Source: a virus. From it: 23,813 nucleotides of DNA. The stretch covers positions 1 through 23,813 of the IMG/VR virus record IMGVR_UViG_3300034280_000394; one strand, 5' to 3'. Numbering within the stretch: the first letter of the stretch is position 1; each line of letters starts with the position of its first letter. The notes under the pieces were generated by a model. It worked only from the letters and a program-made list of their open reading frames with translations. It searched no databases and had not been told where the DNA came from. Shown piece by piece: positions 13,046 through 19,302 of this stretch. The position numbers and the translations under genes are program-made.

Positions 13046-13111
13046 TTTAAACACTGCCTCGATACCTATAAGTATTATCACGGTTAAGAATATGATCAAT
13101 AGAACAACCAT
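13043..13111 (-). CDS. 22-residue single-span membrane peptide
   Basis: ATG 13111 to TAA 13043. After the Met, MVVLLIIFLTVIILIGIE is an uninterrupted hydrophobic span, then AVFK. The start overlaps the stop of the upstream gene as TGATG, which supports coupled translation. It is the last gene of the minus operon before the terminator. A tiny membrane peptide could be holin-like or a regulator of a host membrane protein; no evidence decides. A matching 28-residue membrane peptide lies at 13987-14073 in the same operon. Confidence 0.5.
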   Translation of the reverse strand: MVVLLIIFLTVIILIGIEAVFK

Positions 13112-13416
13112 CAATTGACTGCACTGGACGTTGGAGCGAAGTTTGAGAGGTTGATATCAAGAGTGCCGTCGATGAACTTCTCGAAGTCTTCCTTGCCTAA
13201 GATTTCCCCGATGCAGTCCATGATCTTTTCCCCCACGACTTCGTTCGCCATAGAAGCCTCTACAAGCTGAATTTCTTTTTCAGTATCGCCCTCAACTTGA
13301 ACGATGGACTTGAGTATTGCAACCTGCCGCTCCCTAAGCGCATGCGCGATATACATCAGCATGGCCCCTGAGATCTTCACGGTCGATTCTTCCTTAAGCT
13401 TTTCGATCACGCTCAT
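13111..13416 (-). CDS. 101-residue helical protein, unknown function
   Basis: Mostly amphipathic helices (MSVIEKLKEESTVKISGAML, HALRERQVAILKSIVQVEGD) with an acidic middle and a tail DGTLDINLSNFAPTSSAVN. The IDGTLDI codons carry one exact GAGTGCCGT motif copy. Start overlaps the upstream stop by 4 bases. Not recognised; soluble, probably cytoplasmic. Confidence 0.7.
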   Translation of the reverse strand: MSVIEKLKEESTVKISGAMLMYIAHALRERQVAILKSIVQVEGDTEKEIQLVEASMANEVVGEKIMDCIGEILGKEDFEKFIDGTLDINLSNFAPTSSAVN

Positions 13417-13616
13417 TTTGATTCTCCTTTGATTGTCTTCCAGTTGAGGTTAATTGCGTCGATGAAGTCCCTTCTCGTGTCTTTGCTCCACACAGAGATG
13501 CTGAGCCCTTGCTCCCCCTTGATGATCCAGATATCTGCGTCATCCGCAAATACCCAAACGCTCGCGCCTTCCATTCTATACATGCCGTCAGCGGCGCATT
13601 TGTTAAGCTTGCTCAT
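13413..13616 (-). CDS. 67-residue small protein, unknown function
   Basis: A beta-rich protein (GASVWVFADDADIWIIKGEQ, GLSISVWSKDTRRDFIDAIN) resembling a single small antiparallel sheet with a C-terminal helix. ATGA overlap with the downstream gene. No catalytic motif, no signal peptide. Role unknown; it belongs to the accessory block that follows the control element at 16.0 kb. Confidence 0.7.
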   Translation of the reverse strand: MSKLNKCAADGMYRMEGASVWVFADDADIWIIKGEQGLSISVWSKDTRRDFIDAINLNWKTIKGESK

Positions 13617-13619
13617 GTT

Positions 13620-13985
13620 TCACCATGTAAAGATTTCAAAGCCAAGGTAGGATTCGGGATCGATATCTTCCTTGTCGAGGAAGGTGACGAGCATGGCAAC
13701 CTCCAAGCCGCTCATGGTTGTATCGACGTTATCCCCGTTGCCATCGAGGCCTAGGATCAATCCCCTGCCAGCATAGGGCTGGTTTGATCCCTTCCATTGC
13801 CAATATTCCTGATTTGTCTTCGGCACCATCAGGCCTTCGTCATCGAGGAACAGGCTCTGGTCCTCCCCCACTGTCACGGCAGTGATGAGATCCACTCCCA
13901 GCAGTTCATAAATCTCTAAAAGCTTGCCGCTCGTTTCGATCTCAGAGACTGTGCGTGTAAACGGGTCGATAAGAATTCCGCGCAT
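13620..13985 (-). CDS. DUF3846-like phage protein
   Basis: 121 residues. MRGILIDPFTRTVSEIETSG, then IYELLGVDLITAV, LFLDDEGLMVPKTNQEYW and YAGRGLILGLDGNGDN fit the pattern of DUF3846-type proteins: an I-x-P-x-x-x-x-V-x-E opening, a DDEG turn, then P-x-AG-x-[GA]-L-[IV]-x-G. These occur in phages and plasmids and have been compared to antirestriction-region proteins, but no activity is established to my knowledge. It begins 1 base after the stop of the 28-residue membrane peptide. Confidence 0.7.
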   Translation of the reverse strand: MRGILIDPFTRTVSEIETSGKLLEIYELLGVDLITAVTVGEDQSLFLDDEGLMVPKTNQEYWQWKGSNQPYAGRGLILGLDGNGDNVDTTMSGLEVAMLVTFLDKEDIDPESYLGFEIFTW

Positions 13986-13986
13986 T

Positions 13987-14073
13987 TCATTTTCCTTGCA
14001 TTGGGTCTTTAGTGATGAACAGGATAAGCATTACAATTCCAATAACAGCGAAATAGGAGAGCGCTGTCATCAT
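13987..14073 (-). CDS. 28-residue single-span membrane peptide
   Basis: ATG 14073 to TGA 13987. MMTALSYFAVIGIVMLILFI forms a transmembrane helix, followed by a polar tail TKDPMQGK. The start overlaps the upstream stop (ATGA) and the stop is 1 base from the next ATG, so it fills the gap exactly. It is the second tiny membrane peptide of this operon. Role unknown. Confidence 0.6.
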   Translation of the reverse strand: MMTALSYFAVIGIVMLILFITKDPMQGK

Positions 14074-14243
14074 GTGTCCGGGTCTTGGTTTGATGCAATG
14101 AGGCCAAGCCTGATAAGTTCGTCCCTTATCGCGGTCGGCTCCCATGACACTTCCCCAGTGTCGGGGTCTCGCGTGATGTAGTGGGCGAGTTCCAGTCTGT
14201 CGTAAGAGGGGCGTAGGTGAGAGCAGGGCTCATGCCTCTTCAT
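14070..14243 (-). CDS. 57-residue protein, unknown function
   Basis: ATG 14243 to TGA 14070. Begins MKRHEPCSHLRPSYDRLELA and continues HYITRDPDTGEVSWEPTAIR and DELIRLGLIASNQ. The first part could hold a Cys/His metal site; the second is a helix-turn-helix-like amphipathic stretch. Coupled to both neighbours (14-base overlap upstream, ATGA downstream). The alternative frames in this stretch lack such protein-like character. No family recognised. Confidence 0.65.
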   Translation of the reverse strand: MKRHEPCSHLRPSYDRLELAHYITRDPDTGEVSWEPTAIRDELIRLGLIASNQDPDT

Positions 14244-14415
14244 CGATCAGTTCCCCGTAACATGTCAGTTCAGATTCCTCATAACGCCAGTCGAGAGAGA
14301 GACGCTGTGCGTCATCCTCCGCCATGCTCTCAGCCTGATCCAGTGTCGGGGCTTCGATCTCGATATCGGTCGAGTAGATTTCCGTCTTGTATACAGTGAC
14401 GATAAATTTCGGCAT
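14230..14415 (-). CDS. 61-residue small conserved phage protein
   Basis: From ATG 14415: MPKFIVTVYKTEIYSTDIEI, then EAPTLDQAESMAEDDAQRL and an acidic end GELIDEEA. The beta strand followed by E-A-x-x-x-x-x-A-E-x-x-A and a second strand is the layout of small phage proteins with a DUF-like beta-alpha-beta fold. Function unknown. It overlaps the next gene by 14 bases. Confidence 0.7.
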   Translation of the reverse strand: MPKFIVTVYKTEIYSTDIEIEAPTLDQAESMAEDDAQRLSLDWRYEESELTCYGELIDEEA

Positions 14416-14416
14416 G

Positions 14417-14632
14417 TTAGTCCTCCAGTTTCGGTTCAGCGGGGCGGGGTCCGCAGTTGTGTGCGTTGTCTTGCCATTGCCTGTAGATTTCAGCCATCGC
14501 CGGGTCGCTGTGGGCGATAGTAACAAGGCGGTCCTCCTCATCCTTGCCCATGCGATAGACCTCCGGGTCATCGCTCATCATGTAGTGCCAATCGTGTAAA
14601 CGGCACTGGGTCCAGTACTTGCGAACGTCCAT
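14417..14632 (-). CDS. 71-residue conserved phage protein (HDWHYMMSDDP type)
   Basis: The motif CRLHDWHYMMSDDPEVYRMG followed by AHSDPAMAEIYRQWQD matches a common small phage protein with H-D-W-x-x-x-x-S-D-D and a C-terminal helix D-P-x-x-x-x-I-x-x-x-W. Function not known to me. The TGTAAAC motif lies near its start (14595). It is preceded 4 bases upstream by the 68-residue gene. Confidence 0.7.
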   Translation of the reverse strand: MDVRKYWTQCRLHDWHYMMSDDPEVYRMGKDEEDRLVTIAHSDPAMAEIYRQWQDNAHNCGPRPAEPKLED

Positions 14633-14636
14633 TTTG

Positions 14637-14843
14637 TTAAGCCTTCTCTTTGAACAGCCGAATGCCTGCGGCGAAATGCTTCAAAGCCTCCGCGTCTGCC
14701 AACTCGCAATGATTCTTCGGGTCCTCAAGGGACCTTGCAATTCCTTCAAGTTGGTCATTGTCGAGCAACCAAAGCTTTGCCGCCGCGTCAAATATTTGAT
14801 CGAATACGCGCTGGTCGAGTGCTGTGTGGCTATAAGTCCCCAT
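14637..14843 (-). CDS. 68-residue helical protein behind a structured leader
   Basis: From ATG 14843 with GGAGG 6 bases upstream: MGTYSHTALDQRVFDQIFDA, AKLWLLDNDQLEGIARSLED, ELADAEALKHFAAGIRLF. Three amphipathic helices, no recognised family. The hairpin leader with the repeated GC-rich box (14859-14898) sits directly before the ribosome site. Confidence 0.7.
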   Translation of the reverse strand: MGTYSHTALDQRVFDQIFDAAAKLWLLDNDQLEGIARSLEDPKNHCELADAEALKHFAAGIRLFKEKA

Positions 14844-14858
14844 TGTCTTCCTCCTTTT

Positions 14859-14898
14859 GGGCGGGCTTGCCCCCACGCCGCACCCCGTAGGATGCGGC
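14859..14898 (-). promoter_or_regulatory. Structured 5' leader with repeated GC box (copy 1)
   Basis: On the plus strand GGGCGGGCTTGCCCCCAC (14859-14876) is identical to 15716-15733. It is joined to a 9-bp hairpin GCCGCACCC (14877-14885) / GGATGCGGC (14890-14898) with a 4-base loop. The ribosome site of the 68-residue gene follows on the minus strand. The second copy has the same order, hairpin, GC box, GGAGG, start codon, but a different hairpin sequence, so the structure is conserved rather than the stem sequence. Likely a leader that stabilises the mRNA or controls the ribosome site. Confidence 0.6.
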
Positions 14899-14912
14899 GG
14901 AAGAGTTTCCCG

Positions 14913-15296
14913 CTATAGATACGCTTCAATCCAGTCCGCGATAGACTTGAATGACTTCCCGTCATCGTTGAGGTTCATAAGTCGTTCTTCAACATTGAAA
15001 GTATCACCGCCTTCGTTATCCAGAACTTCATACAACCAAGCCGGGCAGCTATTACTACTTGTAAGGCAGTCACGGGAATGATTGGTGAGTGATCTTCCGA
15101 ACACCCAACCAAGGTCATTGTCTCCAATCCATTTGCCTTTGGTGGAGCCGTCTTTGATCAGCAGATTTGCAGCCACACCAAGGCAGCAAAATTCGTCGTT
15201 GTCATTGACCAAACGCCCCGCACATTGGCGATACTCTCCGCTACGCAAGGCTTTGATCCATGCTTTTTTGAATGTCTTCCAAGACTTGAACTTCAT
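14913..15296 (-). CDS. Conserved phage protein (ALRSGEYRQ...FCCLGV type)
   Basis: 127 residues from ATG 15296 (a GTG lies just before it; AAGGAT is the ribosome site). KAWIKALRSGEYRQCAGRLV, EFCCLGVAANLL, then ERLMNLNDDGKSFKSIADWI is a well-known pattern in phage and bacterial small proteins: W-x-x-AL-R-S-G-x-Y-x-Q, FCCLGV and L-x-x-x-ND-x-G-x-SF-x-x-IA-x-[WY]-IE. Function unknown. The conserved Cys pair may bind metal or form a structural site. Confidence 0.8.
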   Translation of the reverse strand: MKFKSWKTFKKAWIKALRSGEYRQCAGRLVNDNDEFCCLGVAANLLIKDGSTKGKWIGDNDLGWVFGRSLTNHSRDCLTSSNSCPAWLYEVLDNEGGDTFNVEERLMNLNDDGKSFKSIADWIEAYL

Positions 15297-15301
15297 CACA
15301 C

Positions 15302-15487
15302 TTATCCTTCTGCCAGCGCTTCAGCGATTGTTTCTGTAGTCCATACGGCCTTCACTTCCACAACTTGGTAGTGGTACTTGCTGTGATTATGCCTATGCTC
15401 AGCAAACTTCTTTGCTGCTCCAAAGGTGTCGAAGCCGAGCATACTGCCAACCGCTAGTTCTTTTCCTTTTCTGACAACATAATACAT
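15302..15487 (-). CDS. MYYVVR small protein, paralogue B
   Basis: 61 residues: MYYVVRKGKELAVGSMLGFD, TFGAAKKFAEHRHNHSKYHY, QVVEVKAVWTTETI. It aligns with the next upstream gene (15489-15701) over most of its length: MYYVVR at the start, an A-F-D/G-F-D helix region, then Y-x-[VI]-x-EV-x-x-x-W-[ST]-T. A beta-alpha-beta fold is likely, as in small phage proteins with a strand, helix and two strands. Function unknown. Confidence 0.72.
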   Translation of the reverse strand: MYYVVRKGKELAVGSMLGFDTFGAAKKFAEHRHNHSKYHYQVVEVKAVWTTETIAEALAEG

Positions 15488-15488
15488 T

Positions 15489-15701
15489 TTAGTTTGCCTT
15501 TACTTTAAAGTTTCTTGATGCGTTGAGGCCCTTTGTGGACCAAAGCTTATTAACTTCGTAGATCTCCCATTCGAATTTTTCGCCACGCTCCTCCCAATAT
15601 GTTTTCCGTCCAATGGCGTAGGTTGTGGCGTCTTTGTAGTTATCAAAAGCCTTTGTCCCCGGTCCATCCAGTCGAAGGCCAATCCTCACAACGTAGTACA
15701 T
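15489..15701 (-). CDS. MYYVVR small protein, paralogue A
   Basis: 70 residues: MYYVVRIGLRLDGPGTKAFD, NYKDATTYAIGRKTYWEERG, EWEIYEVNKLWSTKGL, ending in a basic tail. It is a tandem paralogue of 15302-15487. It is preceded by the second copy of the GC-box leader (15716-15761). The two genes are separated by a single base. Confidence 0.72.
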   Translation of the reverse strand: MYYVVRIGLRLDGPGTKAFDNYKDATTYAIGRKTYWEERGEKFEWEIYEVNKLWSTKGLNASRNFKVKAN

Positions 15702-15715
15702 TTCATTCCTCCTTC

Positions 15716-15761
15716 GGGCGGGCTTGCCCCCACTACACTGCGTTTACACAGTGTAGAGGGG
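15716..15761 (-). promoter_or_regulatory. Structured 5' leader with repeated GC box (copy 2)
   Basis: The 18-base box shared with 14859-14876 is followed by CTACACTG (15733-15740), an 8-base loop CGTTTACA and CAGTGTAG (15749-15756). An outer CCCC/GGGG pair (15728-15731 with 15758-15761) is split by one mismatch. The loop is exactly the dispersed TGTAAACG motif. GGAGG and the ATG of paralogue A follow on the minus strand. Confidence 0.65.
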
Positions 15762-15770
15762 AGTTTACCG

Positions 15771-15989
15771 TTAAACCTCTTTGCACCATGTTAGGCCGCG
15801 CGCTGCTGCCTCAAGTTCAAGTGCCTCTCGCAACAGTGGAGTGGTGATGTCTCCATCGATCCGATATGCGCGGAGTTCACCCTTGCCTGTTTTTTCGTCT
15901 CGCCATTCAGCCAGATCAATGGTCCATGATTTATCCTCGTGTGTCAGTAGGAATTCGCGGTCATGCCGTGTTTTCTTGAATGAAGTCAT
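15771..15989 (-). CDS. 72-residue protein, unknown function
   Basis: MTSFKKTRHDREFLLTHEDK, SWTIDLAEWRDEKTGKGELR, AYRIDGDITTPLLREALELE. Beta strands followed by an amphipathic C-terminal helix; soluble. AAGGAG ribosome site 8 bases before the ATG. First gene after the candidate promoter-operator at 16.0 kb. Not recognised. Confidence 0.7.
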   Translation of the reverse strand: MTSFKKTRHDREFLLTHEDKSWTIDLAEWRDEKTGKGELRAYRIDGDITTPLLREALELEAAARGLTWCKEV

Positions 15990-16008
15990 GTTGGCCTTCT
16001 CCTTTTGG

Positions 16009-16066
16009 GTTAACGTGCTGGTTGTAGCATTTATTGATTGTTAACGCAATGTGACAAGTTGTCGCA
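16009..16066 (-). promoter_or_regulatory. Candidate promoter with palindromic operator for the 13-16 kb minus operon
   Basis: TGTGACAA-G-TTGTCGCA (16050-16066) is an imperfect 17-base palindrome with 7 of 8 arm positions matching. On the minus strand TTGTCA inside it could be a -35, followed after 17 bases by ATAAAT as a -10. A TTGCGTTAAC / GTTAACCCAA pair (16037-16046 and 16009-16018 on the plus strand), like the arms of the leaders at 18.9-20.2 kb, flanks this region. The next gene on that strand starts at 15989. The upstream operon ends at the terminator 16117-16145, so a new promoter is expected here. Confidence 0.5.
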
Positions 16067-16116
16067 CCTCATTATTTATCAAAGCATGGTTGTTGGATAG
16101 GAAGCGGTTGATTTTA

Positions 16117-16145
16117 AAACCCCGAAAAGCCCCCCGGCGAGGGGC
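16117..16145 (-). terminator. Terminator after the DUF7192-like gene (repeat copy 1)
   Basis: On the minus strand GCCCC (16145-16141) pairs with GGGGC (16133-16129) across a 7-base loop, followed by TTTTCGGGGTTTTAAAA. About 30 bases here are nearly identical to 18323-18350. The element also contains one AAACCCCG motif. It lies 1 base after the stop of the gene at 16147. Confidence 0.75.
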
Positions 16146-16146
16146 A

Positions 16147-17016
16147 TCACTTGGACACCCCTCCGAAAGCCTGTGCAGGAGGCTCAACGCCTGCCTGCCT
16201 GAGTTGCTCCTCAATAACCGGGCCGATATGTGCGAGACATGCGGCGGGTGATTTGAGGGCGGAGTTACCCGGCTTGATGGAATTGATGCCGGGGATGATA
16301 CATTGGCCCCGCTCTGCCTCGTCTGCGCGGGGGTTCCGGCTGTAGCCATAGCCATGCGTGTTAAGCACCTGCGACAACCCTTCGATTGCCTCATATACTG
16401 CGAAGCAAATGCGCCGGAAGAAAGCCGGATGCACCATCACAAAGGCCATGCGGTCGAGTTCAATCGGTTCTTCGGCACGTTTCACCAGCACCGAGGTGAA
16501 TTGATCGCCATCGTTCTTAAGGTCGGAAGCAAAGCACACGGTGATTTCGCAGCGAAACCCCGCGCCCTCCAGTCCCTCGACGTAGGACATGATGGCGGCA
16601 CCATACGACATAAATTCGTCAGTGCTGTAGGCAGATGAACCAGCCCGCTGGATCAGGAGCCGCACGATAGGCCGCACCCGATCCTCGACGGGCGCAAGAT
16701 CCACCATTGAACAGGGATCACCAGCAGCAGCCAGTGCCGCGATGGGATAAGCACCCGCTACGTCCATGACGATGGAAAGTGTAAACGATGGGGTGGATTG
16801 TGCCGCCGCCATCGCGGTCATCAGTTTCTTCCGGCCTTCCGGCCAGCCCCGCTCTGCCATCTTGATGGCATCAGCGAAGGTCCGGACGCCTGTGAATTCT
16901 TCACCCTCCCGGCCATCGCGTTTGCTTGAATTCGCGCTGCTTAGGGAGGGCTGTTGAGAGGCCTTGAGGAATTCCCCAAGGCTCTCGAAATGCGTGCGGT
17001 AATATGGCTTGCTCAT
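16147..17016 (-). CDS. DUF7192-like partner protein of the MoxR ATPase
   Basis: 289 residues. N-terminal part MSKPYYRTHFESLGEFLKAS, then GEEFTGVRTFADAIKMAERG followed by WPEG, the F-[ST]-G-[TV]-x-[ST]-F-x-[ED]-A-x-x-[LM]-A-x-x-GW-x-EG signature I associate with DUF7192 proteins of phages. The middle (LSIVMDVAGAYPIAALAAAG, VRPIVRLLIQRAGSSAYST, ITVCFASDLKNDGDQFTSVL) resembles an alpha/beta fold with some likeness to von Willebrand A domains, the usual partners of MoxR ATPases; the MIDAS motif is not clear. Strong AGGAGG site, 12 bases after the ATPase stop, so the two are co-translated. Likely a chaperone-type pair; target unknown. Confidence 0.75.
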   Translation of the reverse strand: MSKPYYRTHFESLGEFLKASQQPSLSSANSSKRDGREGEEFTGVRTFADAIKMAERGWPEGRKKLMTAMAAAQSTPSFTLSIVMDVAGAYPIAALAAAGDPCSMVDLAPVEDRVRPIVRLLIQRAGSSAYSTDEFMSYGAAIMSYVEGLEGAGFRCEITVCFASDLKNDGDQFTSVLVKRAEEPIELDRMAFVMVHPAFFRRICFAVYEAIEGLSQVLNTHGYGYSRNPRADEAERGQCIIPGINSIKPGNSALKSPAACLAHIGPVIEEQLRQAGVEPPAQAFGGVSK

Positions 17017-17028
17017 GTTTTCCTCCTA

Positions 17029-18249
17029 TTAAGCAGCCTTGGCAATAACCTTGCCGCGCGTGTCGGCGTCAAGGCCCTTCCAGATCACGGCATCCTCTGC
17101 CTCCGCCCACGTAAAGCCTGCCGCCAGAAGGCGAGAGCCATTGACGGTGGCGCGGGGCGACACAACATGCCGCACCTTGAGTTCACTCACGGCACTCCGC
17201 ACCTTGCGAACCCGTTCCACCCACTGGAACGCAACCGCCTGCACACGCTCAGCCGGGAGAGGCTCGATAGACCGGGGAACAGGCGCACCCTTCGGTGCAT
17301 CCGCGCCAATCATCGCGGCCTCAAGAGCCTCGTCATATCCCCAGTCAAGCACCGCATAACGGTCAAGAGATGCAGCGTCTAGTTGATTGCGCCCAACATA
17401 TTGACGGTCTGCACCCGTGCCGAAAGTATTGGCCCCGGCGATCACGCGGAAGTCATCATGGCGCTTGATGTTCGCGTCAGGGAAGTCATACCAGTCATTG
17501 GCCAGAGCGCTGTTGAAGGCCAGCAGGGCACCCGGCAATGAGCCGTCGATCTCATCGAAAAGGAACACCCCGCCATGCTCGAAGGCCTTGCGGAATGCGG
17601 TTGAGATCACCCGGCCTTGAGCATCGATGAATCCCGAAAGTTTATATTCGGTATTAATTGCACCAGTGCCATAGAAGGGAAGGCCAAGCGCTTTGGCAAC
17701 TTGCGCTGCCGCCGTGGTCTTGCCGGAACCAGCAGGGCCGACAAGCATGATGTTTACACGCGCCGCAACAGCAGCAGCCAGCAGCGGAAACTTGTGGTGC
17801 ATAACGCTGTCACCTGAGAGCGTTACGCCCGGGGCCGTGAGGTCGATTGTGACATGTGCAGGCCGCGCCACATTGTCGCGGATCAATTCCAGAACCCGGC
17901 TCTCCGAAATGCCGCCGCCAAGCTTGCGAAGCAATTCGAGCAGCGCCGCTGCATTATCATCGATGCCATAGGGCACGGGGTTGACCAGCACGGGGGTTGT
18001 GGGGTTCATGATAGGGCTCTCCTCTTTTTCATTGGGCAATCCTTCCACAACCAACGTGCCATCCTTCACCATGCGGCGAAGATTACGGATTGCGGTGTTG
18101 ATCTTATCGGGCGGAATTGCGCATGAAAACGCAGTGCCATCATAGATGGCGGCTGCATTTTTTGGCCCAACGCCCGGTACGAACTTAACGTCAGAGATAA
18201 AGGCATCACGGTCACGAGCACCGCCACCACGGTGGATTGTTAAAATCAT
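17029..18249 (-). CDS. MoxR/CbbQ-family AAA+ ATPase
   Basis: 406 residues from ATG 18249 (AGGAG 7 bases upstream). A ~90-residue N-terminal part (TIHRGGGARDRDAFISDVKF, GPKNAAAIYDG) is followed by an AAA+ module: Walker A VGPAGSGKTTA (about 170-180), Walker B GGVFLFDEIDG (about 226-235), RVIAGANTFGTG as sensor 1, the insertion DRQYVGRNQLDAASLDRY (arginine finger region) and sensor 2 VVSPRATVNGSRLL. These match MoxR/CbbQ/GvpN ATPases, which with a VWA-type partner remodel or insert metal into target complexes. The downstream DUF7192-like gene is the expected partner. It is the largest gene of the minus accessory operon. Confidence 0.93.
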   Translation of the reverse strand: MILTIHRGGGARDRDAFISDVKFVPGVGPKNAAAIYDGTAFSCAIPPDKINTAIRNLRRMVKDGTLVVEGLPNEKEESPIMNPTTPVLVNPVPYGIDDNAAALLELLRKLGGGISESRVLELIRDNVARPAHVTIDLTAPGVTLSGDSVMHHKFPLLAAAVAARVNIMLVGPAGSGKTTAAAQVAKALGLPFYGTGAINTEYKLSGFIDAQGRVISTAFRKAFEHGGVFLFDEIDGSLPGALLAFNSALANDWYDFPDANIKRHDDFRVIAGANTFGTGADRQYVGRNQLDAASLDRYAVLDWGYDEALEAAMIGADAPKGAPVPRSIEPLPAERVQAVAFQWVERVRKVRSAVSELKVRHVVSPRATVNGSRLLAAGFTWAEAEDAVIWKGLDADTRGKVIAKAA

Positions 18250-18322
18250 TTTTGTTCTCCTCTTTTTTCCCCTCATAGGGTGCTTTGCGTTTACAGTCAA
18301 TCAATTATTCGAGGGAATTTTG

Positions 18323-18350
18323 AAACCCCGAAAAGCCCCCCGGCAAGGGG
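18323..18350 (-). terminator. Terminator after the SprT-like gene (repeat copy 2)
   Basis: Minus strand: CCCC (18350-18347), 7-base loop, GGGG (18339-18336), then a C and TTTTCGGGGTTTCAAAA. Nearly identical to 16117-16145. It starts 1 base after the stop of the gene at 18352, as the other copy does for its gene, so each long gene of this module is closed by the same terminator. Leader-like sequence for the ATPase gene (CTGTAAACGCAA on the minus strand, 18286-18297) follows. Confidence 0.75.
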
Positions 18351-18351
18351 A

Positions 18352-18951
18352 TTATTCATCCCCCTCATCCTCATCACCCTGCACAACCATTTCACAACCA
18401 GCCGGAGAGGTAGGAACCCCAAAGGCCAGCCACTTTTTGGTTGTCCGCACCGTGTAGCCCGTTTCGGGACAGACCAGCTTAATCATGCGGGTCGATTGTT
18501 TCTTGCGCTGCGATGGGTCAACCGCCGCATGGGGATAGTCACCCAGCATAGGCAGTACCTCAGCAGCAAGCCACTGCTTCAGTTCGGCACCCGGTAAGGC
18601 TTCGCTTGCCTTCCCTTCCAGTCCCACGGCGGCACAAAAGCGCTTGAATTCAGCACCATGCCCCGCCTCAATCCCCACGGAATGATGACCATATTCATGG
18701 GCCACAATCCCAAGCGCCAACATGGGATCATCCACCAAGGGGCTCACGAAAGTCTCATGATACCCAGCGGCACTAGCCATTTGAGATATAGCCTGCCCTA
18801 GAATTTTCTTTCCGCCGCGCGCTCCCATTGGAAAACCGCAGGCAATCTTAACGTTGGCCGGGAGAGAATAGCCTTGTTCCGTGAAGCGCTTGGCAATCAA
18901 TGCCAGAGCATGGGAGAGCCAGCCCTCGCGCGTATCGTGAAGTTGTTCCAT
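18352..18951 (-). CDS. SprT-like zincin protein with degenerate zinc ribbon
   Basis: 199 residues. GWLSHALALIAKRFTEQGYS, then NVKIACGFPMGARGGKKILG, then LALGIVAHEYGHHSVGIEAG and HGAEFKRF. H85-E86-x-x-H89 and H98 form an SprT/zincin zinc site. Phage proteins of this family often end in a C-x-x-C-GY ... C-x-C zinc ribbon. Here the ribbon region reads LVCPETGYTVRTTKKWLAFG and VPTSPAGCEM, with two of the expected four Cys missing, so the ribbon looks degenerate. The end is acidic (GDEDEGDE). A DNA-protein crosslink protease or a structural zincin is possible. It precedes the MoxR gene and shares its terminator type with the module. Confidence 0.85.
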   Translation of the reverse strand: MEQLHDTREGWLSHALALIAKRFTEQGYSLPANVKIACGFPMGARGGKKILGQAISQMASAAGYHETFVSPLVDDPMLALGIVAHEYGHHSVGIEAGHGAEFKRFCAAVGLEGKASEALPGAELKQWLAAEVLPMLGDYPHAAVDPSQRKKQSTRMIKLVCPETGYTVRTTKKWLAFGVPTSPAGCEMVVQGDEDEGDE

Positions 18952-18966
18952 TTTAGTTCTCCTGCG

Positions 18967-19014
18967 TTGCGTTAATTGATCCGGGCCAATAGCCCGGACT
19001 GATTACTGCACACA
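18967..19014 (-). promoter_or_regulatory. Hairpin leader element A (before SprT-like gene)
   Basis: Plus strand TTGCGTTAATTGA (18967 on) leads to TCCGGGC, loop CAATA-like, GCCCGGA and a divergent right arm TGATTACTGCAC. The TTAACGCAA arm lies 8 bases from the AGGAG of the gene at 18951. Same plan as elements B-D: TTGCG-arm, 6-8 bp GC stem, complementary arm. It overlaps the stop of the upstream gene. Confidence 0.6.
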
Positions 19015-19302
19015 TTTAAACAGGCGCGCAATTCTTTTCCGACTTGCGCTTGTTAATTTTTCAGGGAAATGCAATCCATAGTCCGTCATTTCACCAGTCC
19101 TGAAATCGCGTTCGCCATAGAATGTTAGCCAACGCGCGGCGCTTATGTCGCTGCAACTTGCTTCACAATAGCCGCCATGCCAGAGAAGGAAATTATAGGC
19201 GTCACGCAATGTTGCATCCTGCATTTCGAAGCCTGTTGCATCGAAGTCACCATGCGCGGCGCTTTCCTCAGTTGTGATTGAAAAAGTTATGTTGAATTTC
19301 AT
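19003..19302 (-). CDS. 99-residue conserved phage protein, unknown function
   Basis: MKFNITFSITTEESAAHGDF, ATGFEMQDATLRDAYNFLLW, CEASCSDISAARWLTFYGER, GEMTDYGLHFPEKLTSASRK. Beta-strand start and a W-L-T-F-Y ... G-L-H-x-P-x-x-x-T-x-[SA]-S-R-x-R-I pattern that recurs in small phage proteins. No enzyme motif. Its start lies inside the 3' end of the upstream zinc-finger gene (35-base overlap). Confidence 0.72.
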   Translation of the reverse strand: MKFNITFSITTEESAAHGDFDATGFEMQDATLRDAYNFLLWHGGYCEASCSDISAARWLTFYGERDFRTGEMTDYGLHFPEKLTSASRKRIARLFKCVQ

